From Mytilus californianus (lineage: Eukaryota > Mollusca > Bivalvia > Mytilida > Mytilidae), in NCBI RefSeq assembly GCF_021869535.1, contig NW_026262701.1, forward strand, positions 4,727,501 to 4,791,500: a stretch of DNA of 64,000 nucleotides, given 5' to 3'. This document shows positions 25,501 through 32,784 of the stretch, one piece after another. The position numbers were made by a program, and so were the translations under genes. How positions within the stretch are numbered: position 1 is the stretch's first letter; each line of letters opens with the position of its first letter. Under the pieces are notes generated by a model. That model worked only from the letters and a program-made list of their open reading frames with translations, was not told the origin of the DNA and did not search any database.

Positions 25501-28500
25501 GGTATCTCATTATCATTACACAGTATAGCTTTCTAACACAGAACAAGGGAGATAATTTATACCTTAACAGCATTAATGCCACCTTCTAATCCTGTACCTC
25601 AGTGGTATCTCATTATCATTACTATAGCATTATAACATACAACAAGGGAGATAATTGATACGTAACAGCATTAATGCCACCTTCTAATCCTGTACCTCAT
25701 TATCATTACACAGTATAGCTTTTTAACTTAGAACAAGGGAGATAATTGATACGTAACAGCATTAATGCCACCTTCTAATCCTGTACCTCATTATCATTAC
25801 ACAGTATAGCTTTCTAACTTAAAACAAGGGAGATAATTTATACCTTCACAGCATTAATGCCACCTTCTAATCCTGTACCACTACCAAATGGAATCAATGG
25901 TATCTCATTATCATTACATAGAACTGCAATCTCGCTGACTTGTTCAACATTCTGTGGGAAAGTTACTACTTCTGGTGGACAACAACTGAAAAAAAAAAAA
26001 GAGCAAGAATGAGAACATGTTAAAAAATATGATAAGCTGAAATAACTTTCCTGGACTCATAAAAAATTAAAATATCAGCCGTGTGTTATGATATTAGGCT
26101 TTATTGGAAAGTTGAGTATAAAAAAAAAAGCTCAAAAGCTTTATATTGTGTCAAGCAGCTGATATTTTGCAATTACAATGTATTTGCATGGAAAATGCTA
26201 TAACTAATTTACCACATAGCATTTATATGGTTTTCTGAGGGAAACATTATATTTTTTTTTTAGAAGCAAGATGTTAACTTCTAGTTCATTTGGTCTCTGG
26301 GCAAGAGTTTTCTCATTGGCAATCATACCACACCTTCTCATTTTATAACCAAAGAAAGACTTGATAAGGTGGGGACAAACTTACCTACATCAGGTCATAC
26401 ATTATGGCATTTGACAGTGATAAATCAGTGTCAGTTATGAAGGCCAGGTCAAATACATACATTGTATGGTGTCACAAAGCCAATATGGAATTTTATGCAG
26501 AGGTGAGGAATGTAATACAGACCCAGATAAGACCAATAACTACCTTTAATTAAAAATAATACCTTTAAAAACATTTGTATTGAGTATAGGAGAATGTCTC
26601 ATTTCTTAGTTTTACCTTAATGTCAATTCAATGATGCAGACATAATATGTAAGCAATAAAAATTTGATATGACTGTAATATTACCTATGGTATGATTCAT
26701 CTCTACCATGCTGCTCTCTAACTACCATTGCAGTTGACACATTTTTCTTGCCAACAATATCGGATAAGGCTGCTACTAGCCTGTCTGGAACTTTTACTAT
26801 CTCTGCAGCCTGAAAATATATATTTTTAAAAGTATTTGGCTAGATTTATCCTTTCACAGATCCACTGAGGACTGTTCGATCAAGAAAAACTTTTTTGTGG
26901 ACTTTGAAAGCACTAATATTTCTGTATGTTGTTGGACTATTCAGAAATCTTCTTACATGTACTGTATAGAATAATTAATTGGCCCTGAAAGACAAAACAC
27001 ATAAGACTTATTCATTGATTGATTTTTTATGTTAATCATCACTTTCAGCATCATTGGATATTTAGTGGCTGTCAGTTTTTACTGGTGAAGGAGTGCCCAG
27101 AGAGAACCACTAACCTTTGAAGGAAAACTGGCAATCCTAGCTCAATTAAGATTTGAGTCAAACGCACCTGTTTATGCAGGTTCAAACTCACAACCTCAGT
27201 GTTGACAGACTAGTGATGCAATGAACTACTTAGACCACTTGGCTACCGAGGCCTCTAGACCATAATATAAGAAAGCAGTACAACAAATTCCTACACATAG
27301 ATGTAAATTTGTAAAAAAGTTCAATATTTGGGTAATTTAGGTATCAAATGAAAAGGAATCATTATTGAAACCTTCTTATAAGTTTATTTTGAATACTAAC
27401 CAAAATACACAAAATTGAAATAGGAGGGCATATCTTACAAAATGCCTGTTTCTCAGATCAGAAGTTCTATTTTTGTACTTTCGAACTTCTGAGAACTCTT
27501 ATATGCAATAAAAAAAGGTATATAAAATTAAAGATATATGTTAAATTCTTCGGCACAGGTCAGGATAATGTATTGTTTTTACATGAAATGACTGTCACCT
27601 TATTTAAACTTAAAATCACATGAAACTTCAAATTTAAAAAAAAAAGTTGAACATGTTTTATAGAATTGAATGGCCAAGTTTTACTATAAAACAAGTGTAC
27701 GTGAACTTTCTTGTAACATTTAATCCTTCATATGATCAAAATCTTCATTAATGTACTGCTATTGAAATATTGTCTTCCCCATACACTAATTCGCCCCTAT
27801 TTTCCATGACCTTAACTAAAAGACTTCTCATAAGAACTTCTGCCACCCCACAGCACAAGTGCGAGGGGAAAACTGTGATGAAAGAATTATACAAACATGC
27901 ACTGAAAGGTCAGTATATACCCTGGTAATAACTGATTTTTAAAGTACAAATTTAATACAATAAATCATGTAACAACTGTTAAGGAAAAAATTAATCAACA
28001 AATGGAAACACTTGGAAAATATATAAAAAAAAATATCATGGCTCAATCAATTCACTTATTTGTCACATGCTCTGTGTTGATTGTTTATCAATGTCACAAT
28101 CCTTTAAACTTCGGCAAAAAACTTGAAAGTTAAGAAGCTTGCGATCAGCAATCACTGAATGAATTATTATTTGTTGATAATATTTAATAGAGGACTTAGT
28201 TTAGTATACATGCATGCATTGGTTCAATAAATTCTATAACATTAAAATTACAAGAAACTCGTTTCATATGACTTTAAGACAAAATATCTTTGAATACTTG
28301 AAATTGCAGAATTTTACACAGAAGGCAATGGGACCAAGAATTTGTGAATTTATTCAATCCTATAACTGAAAAACAACTGCAATTCAAATTTTTGATATAT
28401 ACCAATTCCAAAAAAGAAGGGTCACATTTGTTATTAGCATGATTACTTGATTAGATTAAATCAACTTTTTTGATGAAAGATTCTTCTCATGTACATGTAA

Positions 28501-31500
28501 GATTACAGCTCTAAAAATTGCTACAATAAGTTATTCCAGCCTTCTTTGGGACATTCAACATGCATACAGTTAAGACTTAACCTGAATTTTCAATTTTAGC
28601 ATCTTTTTAGATTGAAATCGCCAAAACATGTTGACTTGCTTGTGGTAAAAGGAAAGCTTTTTATGGCCACAACAAGTGGAGCATACCTGCAGTGATGCAT
28701 GACATAGAACTCTTTTTTTCGAAAAACAATAGTACAGTGAAACCATCTGGAAGAGAACATCCCATGCTCAAAGACAGTTGAGGGTTTCAAGGCTGCCCTC
28801 CAACAGTTGGACTAACCAACTAGCTCTCCTTCCAGTACACAAATATCTGTGATGACACATCCTGCACTGTGTAACATACAGATGATGTAACAGTTTACCA
28901 AATCATAATTACCTTCACATCAATTTGGATAACTTGAAAAAATTCAGCTACCCGTCACTCAGTATAACTTTTGAAGGGAAAGTATAATTCAACTTTAACC
29001 ATTTGTAGTCCTTGGTTCATCGAACCATGAGTGGTGGGGACGCTGTACAGTTAAAATTAAGTTTTATATATTTTTAGATCTTTAAATTTATACATCCTTT
29101 GGGAGAGGGAAGGTATGGTGTACCCCACATGAAGAATGACGGTAAAATATTTGTTAAAATAACGTTTCGGATAAATGTTTTACTCAATTTGACGCTAACG
29201 GTAGCTACAAAATGAGATTTGATGAATGATGATAAAAATTAAGGTTCATTTGACGTGAACTGTATTTAAAAACTGAAATTTGATGCTTGAAGATAAAGAG
29301 CTTCCATAAAACGAAGCACACAATATATGGAAAAGCGTAAAAAACAATAGTAAAGATGTAAAGGCAGGAGAAATAAAAGCAAGAATAAGTACTCAAACGT
29401 ACATATTACAAGCCAAAAGAGCTAAGTTCGATCCGAAAGTTAACCCGATATGTACAATCTGTGAACAGGAAAATGAAGATCTAGAACATTTTATTCTACG
29501 CTGCAAAGAATTGGAGCAAATAAGATCTAAATATTGCTCAAAAATCGAACAGACAATAGATGAAATTGATACCTCAACATACAAGAAGATCATACAACAA
29601 GGGAATTTACTGCAGCTCATAATTGTACTAGCAAGAACATAAACTGTTGAATTGAAACTCTGGCTAGAAATATGTGCTATGAGATGCACATGCTGCGCAC
29701 AAAAAGGATAAAAAACTTGAACACAAGTACAATATAAGTATAAGTCAACTTTTTTAAAATAAAATAGTTCCCTACTTTACCATCTTACTATTTTATGACT
29801 TATTAGGACCTAAATTAAATTTTTTGCAAAGTTTTAAGATATCAAGTACCTTTAAAGAATAATAATAAGATCCGAAATAAGGTAATTTTAAACTGTGAAG
29901 GAAAACATGTATATATGTTGAATTGTTCTAAACCCCAACCCTTTTACATAAGTCTTATAAAATAACCTTCTCATTATAAATTCTGATGTACATATAGCAC
30001 CTTTAACTAACTATTATAAGAAAGTTTAATTCAAGACCACTTAAATTCTAAATTCTTATTTGTAAATATATCCAGTTCTAACTTAACTTGTTCTTACACC
30101 TCAGCACATTATGAATATTATTTTTAAAATTTTATGATGACAATCCTATGAATTAATTATCTCTTCTTCTTCTTTAAGTTTCTAGCGATCCTTCAATTAT
30201 TGAAGATTATTCGCCGGGCGTCGACTTTAAAATTTTATAATTTACATTGTAGCAAGAAAAATAAAAAGAAACAAAATCAAAAAATCAAAATAATGTATGT
30301 ACATTTGAATAATTTCATTTAGATAAAACTATATACATTTGATAACAAAATAGTTAAGGATAGAAAATGGGGATGAGAGCAGATTCTGAGATCATACTCT
30401 TGAATCCGTCTACTGTACTGCATGATACTATTTGTTGTGGCAGATGATTCCAATTTATAACTGTTCGTGGATAAAATGAATATTTATAACTGTCTTTAGA
30501 TGTTTGTATTTGCCTAAATGAGTGTGGATTGCTATGTCTAGTTCTATTGTCTAGTCACTAAAACACAGCATTTCAGGTAAAAAATAAAATTATGGACACT
30601 AATTAATAGCAATTATGTCAATTCTGTATATCAGCTAGCAATTATGTCATTTCTATCAGGTTTGTTATATATTTATTAATGTATCTATATTTATTTCAGG
30701 CTGATGCATCAAAGATTGGGTTACTCCATGATCAGGTCAAAAGGTTGCTGAGAATCTTCTTGAAAAGAATTGTGAAGACATCGGTCATTGTTGCACACAC
30801 AGATGTAACACAAGTTCCATATGATGTTGGTGACAATTTCCTTCCAGATGATAAACTTGTTGTGGGACTGCCATGCAGAGGTTACATTGCAGACCACCAA
30901 GATGAAATTGGTGTTGAAACAGAAAAGAAATTGTACAGGTTGGTATTACTTCTTGTTTTCAGTTGTTGTTGAGGTTGGTAATACTTGTACTTTTAATATG
31001 AAGGTATATTTAAATATGCAAATTGTAAAATTTTAAATGGACATGATCAATAACACAAATTTATCTTTATATTTTTCAGAACAGCCAGAAACTTTTATAT
31101 AAAGATAGTATCCAAGATGGTTGATAAGTTTCCCTTCTCAGACACCACCTTGCAGGACATTGCTTTTATAAACCCTAGGATGAAAACCAAGATAGTATCT
31201 GACTCTGGTGAGTTTTTTCTGTAAATTATTTACAAAGAATTATGCATCTTAAACATTATCTATCATTTGCAATCATAACTACATGTGTGAGAGGACAACT
31301 AGCTATTTGATAGAGTATTCAATGGTATTCAAATTTTTTCTTTCTTTTTCAGTTACAAAGCTGGCTAACAGGTTTCCGGAGGCCATAGGGTGTGAAAATA
31401 CAGCAGAACTTCTAGACCAGTTTACAGAGTACCAGCTGTTATCTCCTGATGATCTTCTCACCTTTGACCAGGACATATCATCATTCTGGGGAGAAATGGC

Positions 31501-32642
31501 AGAAGTTGATGACATCTTCAATGATAAAAAACATTTTAACACACTCTCAAAGCTTGCTAAAGCATTTTTAGTTTTACCAAACAGTAATGCTGATTGTGAA
31601 AGAGCCTTTTCGATAATCAAAAAGATATATACAGAATTTAGATCTGAGCTGAACAATGACACATTATGTGCACTGTTGTCATGCAAATTTAATGAAACTG
31701 ACAGTTGCTATGAGTATCAGCCCAGTTGTGATGTGCTGAAAGCAGCAAAACAGGCCACCATTGAATATAAAAAAAGTTTACAGCTAAGAATGTTGTTTCT
31801 TTTTACATTAAAAAAATTGTATTAAAGATAAAAGAAGGTGTGGTATGAGTGCCAATGAGACAACTCTCCATCCAAGTCACAATTTGTTCATTTTAACTAG
31901 TCCGCATCGACGTCACACGTTTTTACACGCTTTTTGACATGTCATGTCATGACATGATTTCTCATTGTCAGAGGTTGGCAAGTATGGTCTAGTGGGATCA
32001 AAAGGTTATATGTAGGGACTGCAACAATTTCGTGTATAATTTTGTAGAAGAAGACAAGTCTGTATCGTAAACGCCTAATTTCAAGTGGGTACCAATTTAA
32101 ATCTGTCATTGTTTCAGTAACTGTCAGAGCTGGTGTTTAATAATCATGGTTATGGAAGCGGTTGCAGGAGAAGCAATATTATAATATTAATTATTTAGTG
32201 TTTATTATCCACAATTAATGGAGGAATATACAAGTAACTGAACTGAACTGCTTCCTACTCTCTTGGGAGTGCTCCTTAGAGAGGGGGAAATTATAGTGAA
32301 CAGTTAAAGTTACTTTTCCCGTTGTCCTAGCACTCCCTTTGTGTTGTGGTGGGGATTGTCTTTGTAAATATTGTTGAAAATACGTTAGTGACACATCTCC
32401 ATTAATCCCGATAGGGAGTGTACACGGATTCCACTGTACCCTCGCAGCTCTCGAGGTGTGCTCCGAATAACGCCATTAACGGAGAGATCTACGTACATAC
32501 ATACAGGATACAGGCGACTTTAAGCAATCTGGTAAATTTGTCAATCATCAATTACCTGTGCAAGTCCTTTCCTGTCTACTGACTTATGATATGCACGCAT
32601 CAAACTACGGAAAGAACTATTCCAAACTCTCTTACAAAACAT
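16422..32642 (-). CDS. LDHD: D-lactate dehydrogenase, mitochondrial (12 exons, 494 codons)
   Basis: FAD-dependent D-lactate dehydrogenase, which oxidises D-lactate to pyruvate in mitochondria. Spliced translation of 12 exons gives 494 residues, close to vertebrate LDHD. Every junction has GT-AG borders and matching phase. Exon ranges are 32556-32642, 26685-26809, 25844-25985, 24576-24717, 23835-23994, 22569-22674, 21671-21764, 20988-21116, 19733-19860, 19065-19155, then 17320-17431 or 17185-17299, then 16422-16590. Residues 1-29 are basic and Ser-rich, as in a mitochondrial presequence. The FAD-binding PCMH domain covers about 65-250 ([22 protein letters not shown] 103-113, [30 protein letters not shown]). 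The FAD-oxidase C domain includes [15 protein letters not shown] 406-414, TGEHGIG 449-455 and LDPKGIMNP. The oddities are duplicated exon 11 and tandem partial copies of exons 3 and 10. RPL14 starts 127 bases away in the opposite direction. Confidence 0.93.
17185..17299 (-). CDS. LDHD: LDHD exon 11b, alternative version of exon 11
   Basis: Encodes [20 protein letters not shown], then [17 protein letters not shown], clearly homologous to 11a (identical [12 protein letters not shown] and VS positions) but about half the other residues differ. It is 115 bases, one codon longer than 11a, with the same phases on both sides, acceptor TTTTGTAG and donor GA then GTAAGT. Joining 11a to 11b would break the frame, and the 20-base spacer is too short to be an intron, so a transcript can use only one. 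The intact frame and splice sites argue for a functional alternative exon. Confidence 0.9.
17320..17431 (-). CDS. LDHD: LDHD exon 11a (codons 402-439), canonical version
   Basis: Encodes [20 protein letters not shown], then [16 protein letters not shown]. The 112-base exon has acceptor TTCTATAG, donor TT then GTAAGT, incoming phase 1 and outgoing phase 2. It includes the conserved GHVGDGNFH of the FAD-oxidase C domain and resembles the vertebrate exon more ([10 protein letters not shown]) than 11b does. Only 20 bases separate it from exon 11b. Confidence 0.92.
17600..17815 (+). repeat. Interspersed repeat R4, copy in LDHD intron 10
   Basis: ACTGTATGTTGCCCTGTAGA, then TTGTTAGATTGCTGTCTCAT and TTTTTATTCATATTGA. 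It resembles 22840-22955. The left boundary is uncertain. Confidence 0.55.
18266..19064 (-). repeat. 97/98-bp tandem array: eight decoy copies of the LDHD exon 10 3' end with donor
   Basis: GATGAACTTTGATAACTTAC (reverse complement of donor plus intron start) occurs at 18266, 18364, 18461, 18559, 18657, 18754, 18851 and 18948, and at 19045 in the true copy. Spacing is 97 or 98 throughout. Each unit holds 58 bases of exon 10, the donor GTAAGT and 39-40 bases of intron. The unit lacks the first 33 exon bases. Units are almost identical, the 97/98 variation being TAGAG versus TAAGAG. Unit edge and exon share CTCTAAG, suggesting slippage at microhomology. Reading past the true donor gives about 13 codons and then a stop. 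Confidence 0.95.
19065..19155 (-). CDS. LDHD: LDHD exon 10 (codons 372-402)
   Basis: Encodes [20 protein letters not shown], then [18 protein letters not shown] is conserved in LDHD. Acceptor TTTTCAG. The donor is G then GTAAGT (19059-19064), phase 1, as needed by either version of exon 11. The last 58 bases and the donor are repeated downstream eight times. Confidence 0.92.
19190..19365 (+). repeat. Interspersed repeat R1, 3' part, in LDHD intron 9
   Basis: Begins near TTGTCATTTTGGGACC and ends at CATACTACATCTTCTTTTTT, matching 8965-9122 closely. It lies antisense to LDHD, less than 50 bases upstream of exon 10. Confidence 0.85.
19733..19860 (-). CDS. LDHD: LDHD exon 9 (codons 329-371)
   Basis: Encodes [20 protein letters not shown], then [20 protein letters not shown] and SK. 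The LWKARH block is a family signature. Acceptor CTTCCAG; donor AAG then GTGTGT, phase 0. Confidence 0.92.
20988..21116 (-). CDS. LDHD: LDHD exon 8 (codons 286-329)
   Basis: Encodes [20 protein letters not shown], then [26 protein letters not shown] is the family core strand. Acceptor TTTTTCAG, donor G then GTAACT; the split codon is Ala329. Confidence 0.92.
21671..21764 (-). CDS. LDHD: LDHD exon 7 (codons 255-286)
   Basis: Encodes [20 protein letters not shown], then [11 protein letters not shown], the start of the FAD-oxidase C-terminal domain. Acceptor ATTTCAG, donor G then GTAAAT; the split codon is Glu286. Confidence 0.92.
22569..22674 (-). CDS. LDHD: LDHD exon 6 (codons 219-254)
   Basis: Encodes [20 protein letters not shown], then [15 protein letters not shown], the end of the FAD-binding module. 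Acceptor ATTCCAG, donor GCA then GTAAGT, phase 0. Confidence 0.93.
22840..22955 (+). repeat. Interspersed repeat R4, copy in LDHD intron 6 region
   Basis: Similar to 17655-17815: ACTGTATGTTG, GATGTCTT, TTGAGTTGCTGTC and TTGATGTTTACCTC, then a TCCTTTTATTCATA end. Both copies are in the plus orientation. Confidence 0.6.
23835..23994 (-). CDS. LDHD: LDHD exon 5 (codons 166-219)
   Basis: Encodes [20 protein letters not shown], then [20 protein letters not shown] and [12 protein letters not shown]. This is the most conserved stretch of the FAD domain. Acceptor TTTACAG; the donor is the less common GTTAGT, with two exon bases left over (phase 2) completing Lys219. Confidence 0.93.
24028..24125 (+). 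repeat. Short tandem repeat (ATTATTACAATGTATT)n in LDHD intron 4
   Basis: ATTACAATGTA or close variants recur every 16-25 bases across this stretch. It is intronic low-complexity DNA. Confidence 0.75.
24576..24717 (-). CDS. LDHD: LDHD exon 4 (codons 119-166)
   Basis: Encodes [14 protein letters not shown], then [20 protein letters not shown]. This is the PCMH FAD-binding fold between the pyrophosphate loop and the [11 protein letters not shown] segment. Acceptor ATTTTAG, donor G then GTAAAT, phase 1; the split codon is Asp166. Confidence 0.92.
25450..25843 (-). repeat. Four tandem partial copies of the LDHD exon 3 3' end
   Basis: GCATTAATGCCACCTTCTAA, reverse complement of the exon 3 end, occurs at 25459, 25570, 25668 and 25760 in addition to the true exon at 25851, spaced 111, 98, 92 and 91 bases. 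Units also carry the exon word ATGATAATGAG (reverse complement) and the intronic AACAAGGGAGATAATT. The copy at 25570 keeps an intact donor word; those at 25668 and 25760 have TTACGTATC where the exon has AAG-GTATAA, so their donors are damaged. The copies lack the exon 5' portion and contain no full acceptor. Confidence 0.9.
25844..25985 (-). CDS. LDHD: LDHD exon 3 (codons 71-118), source of a partial-exon repeat
   Basis: Encodes [19 protein letters not shown] and the FAD-pyrophosphate segment [17 protein letters not shown]. Acceptor is a long T-run ending TTCAG; donor is AAG then GTATAA, phase 0. The 3' end of this exon has been copied several times into the downstream intron (25450-25840). 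Confidence 0.92.
26270..26345 (+). repeat. R1 3' fragment in LDHD intron 2
   Basis: TTCATTTGGTCTCTGGGCAA, then TCATTGGCAATCATACCACA, the terminal part of repeat R1. Confidence 0.7.
26685..26809 (-). CDS. LDHD: LDHD exon 2 (codons 30-71)
   Basis: Encodes [10 protein letters not shown] through [13 protein letters not shown]. The [10 protein letters not shown] block is the conserved start of the FAD-binding module in LDHD. Acceptor TTTTCAG, donor AG then GTAATA, leaving phase 2, which combines with T of exon 3 to give Ser71. Confidence 0.92.
27055..27258 (-). mobile_element. tRNA-derived SINE, copy 2 (LDHD intron 1)
   Basis: Minus strand reads GGCCTCGGTAGCCAAGTGG (A-box-like, 27235-27245 plus flank), a spacer, then GAGTTTGAACC (B-box-like, 27179-27189). 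The body follows, with AGGATTGCCAGTTTTCC and GGTTCTCTCTGGGCACTCC. It matches the SINE at 50945-51201 but is more diverged: its B box has TTTGAACC instead of TTCGAACC. Confidence 0.75.
27260..29330. other. LDHD intron 1, part without recognisable feature
   Basis: AT-rich, with no conserved protein motif on either strand and no repeat linked to the rest of the window. A 64-codon minus-strand frame at 28596-28790 has no motif. Confidence 0.45.
29331..29642 (+). mobile_element. Retrotransposon C-terminal fragment with zinc-knuckle (zf-RVT-like)
   Basis: A plus-strand frame reads from about 29331 to TAA at 29640-29642. It contains [20 protein letters not shown], then [20 protein letters not shown]. 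The spacing CxxC-x7-HxxxxC is that of the zinc-binding motif at the C-terminus of many LINE ORF2 proteins. The frame is open for about 100 codons with no RT domain in front, so it is a fragment or the end of an unrecognised gene. It lies antisense in LDHD intron 1. Confidence 0.65.
30161..30560 (-). mobile_element. LINE 3' end, same family type as 2420-4946
   Basis: The minus-strand frame near 30360-30550 reads [20 protein letters not shown], then [20 protein letters not shown], closely resembling the C-terminus of the LINE at 4570-4730 (RKLHTQTFRQISTSKDSYKW). The 3' UTR ends in a hairpin, CTTCAAT and ATTGAAG at 30191-30205, followed by a (GAA)n tail (CTTCTTCTTCTT on the plus strand at 30162-30173). 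This is a strongly 5'-truncated insertion. Confidence 0.8.
30700..31825 (+). CDS. hAT-transposase-like gene, 3' three exons (antisense inside LDHD intron 1)
   Basis: Three exons splice cleanly: 30700-30938, 31080-31207 and 31353-31825. Acceptors are TTATTTCAG, TTTTTCAG and CTTTTTCAG; donors are AG-GTTGGT and G-GTGAGT; the phases match. The joined frame has no stop until TAA at 31823-31825. Exon 3 contains [20 protein letters not shown] followed by [11 protein letters not shown], the hAT dimerisation-domain signature. No BED finger or catalytic part is seen upstream, where a LINE 3' end lies at once (30161-30560), so this may be a partial duplication or have distant 5' exons. Intact splice sites and frame suggest a host-type or young gene copy; function unknown. 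Confidence 0.7.
31835..31895 (-). repeat. R1 3' fragment
   Basis: GAAGGTGTGGTATGAGTGCC and AATGAGACAACTCTCCATCC are the reverse complement of the R1 end. Confidence 0.65.
32556..32642 (-). CDS. LDHD: LDHD exon 1: start codon and presequence (codons 1-29)
   Basis: ATG at 32642 opens 29 codons rich in Arg, Lys and Ser with no acidic residue before Asp23, as expected for a mitochondrial targeting peptide. It ends CAG then GTAATT, phase 0, exactly the phase needed by the next exon ([10 protein letters not shown]). The exon is too short for ordinary ORF calling and was found by splice phase. Position and phase support it; sequence similarity at presequences is always weak. Confidence 0.75.
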
Positions 32643-32769
32643 TTTTTCGTGCCAAGGCCAGCTGATTTGTGATAAATAAGATACTGGTACCAAATAGTTC
32701 AAAAGGAAACCAGTTTAGACGGAAGTCAGATTTAACTTCCTCCACAGAGCCTCTTTTTCACGACGAATC
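32643..32769. promoter_or_regulatory. Bidirectional LDHD / RPL14 promoter
   Basis: The 127 bases between the two start codons must hold both 5' UTRs and the core promoter. Visible sites are CGGAAGT at 32720-32726 and ACTTCC at 32735-32740 (ETS-like, opposite orientations), and the pyrimidine run CCTCTTTTTC at 32750-32759, about 10 bases before the RPL14 ATG. That run fits a ribosomal-protein TCT initiator with a 5' TOP mRNA. There is no obvious TATA box for RPL14. The sites are seen; their use is inference. Confidence 0.6.
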
Positions 32770-32784
32770 ATGGTTGTCGCCCAG
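32770..32784 (+). CDS. RPL14: RPL14 exon 1 (codons 1-5)
   Basis: ATG followed by GTT GTC GCC CAG and then the donor GTGCTT gives M-V-V-A-Q, phase 0, just downstream of the TOP-like tract. A tiny first coding exon is usual for ribosomal protein genes. The phase and the pyrimidine tract support it; the residues themselves are not diagnostic. Confidence 0.65.
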
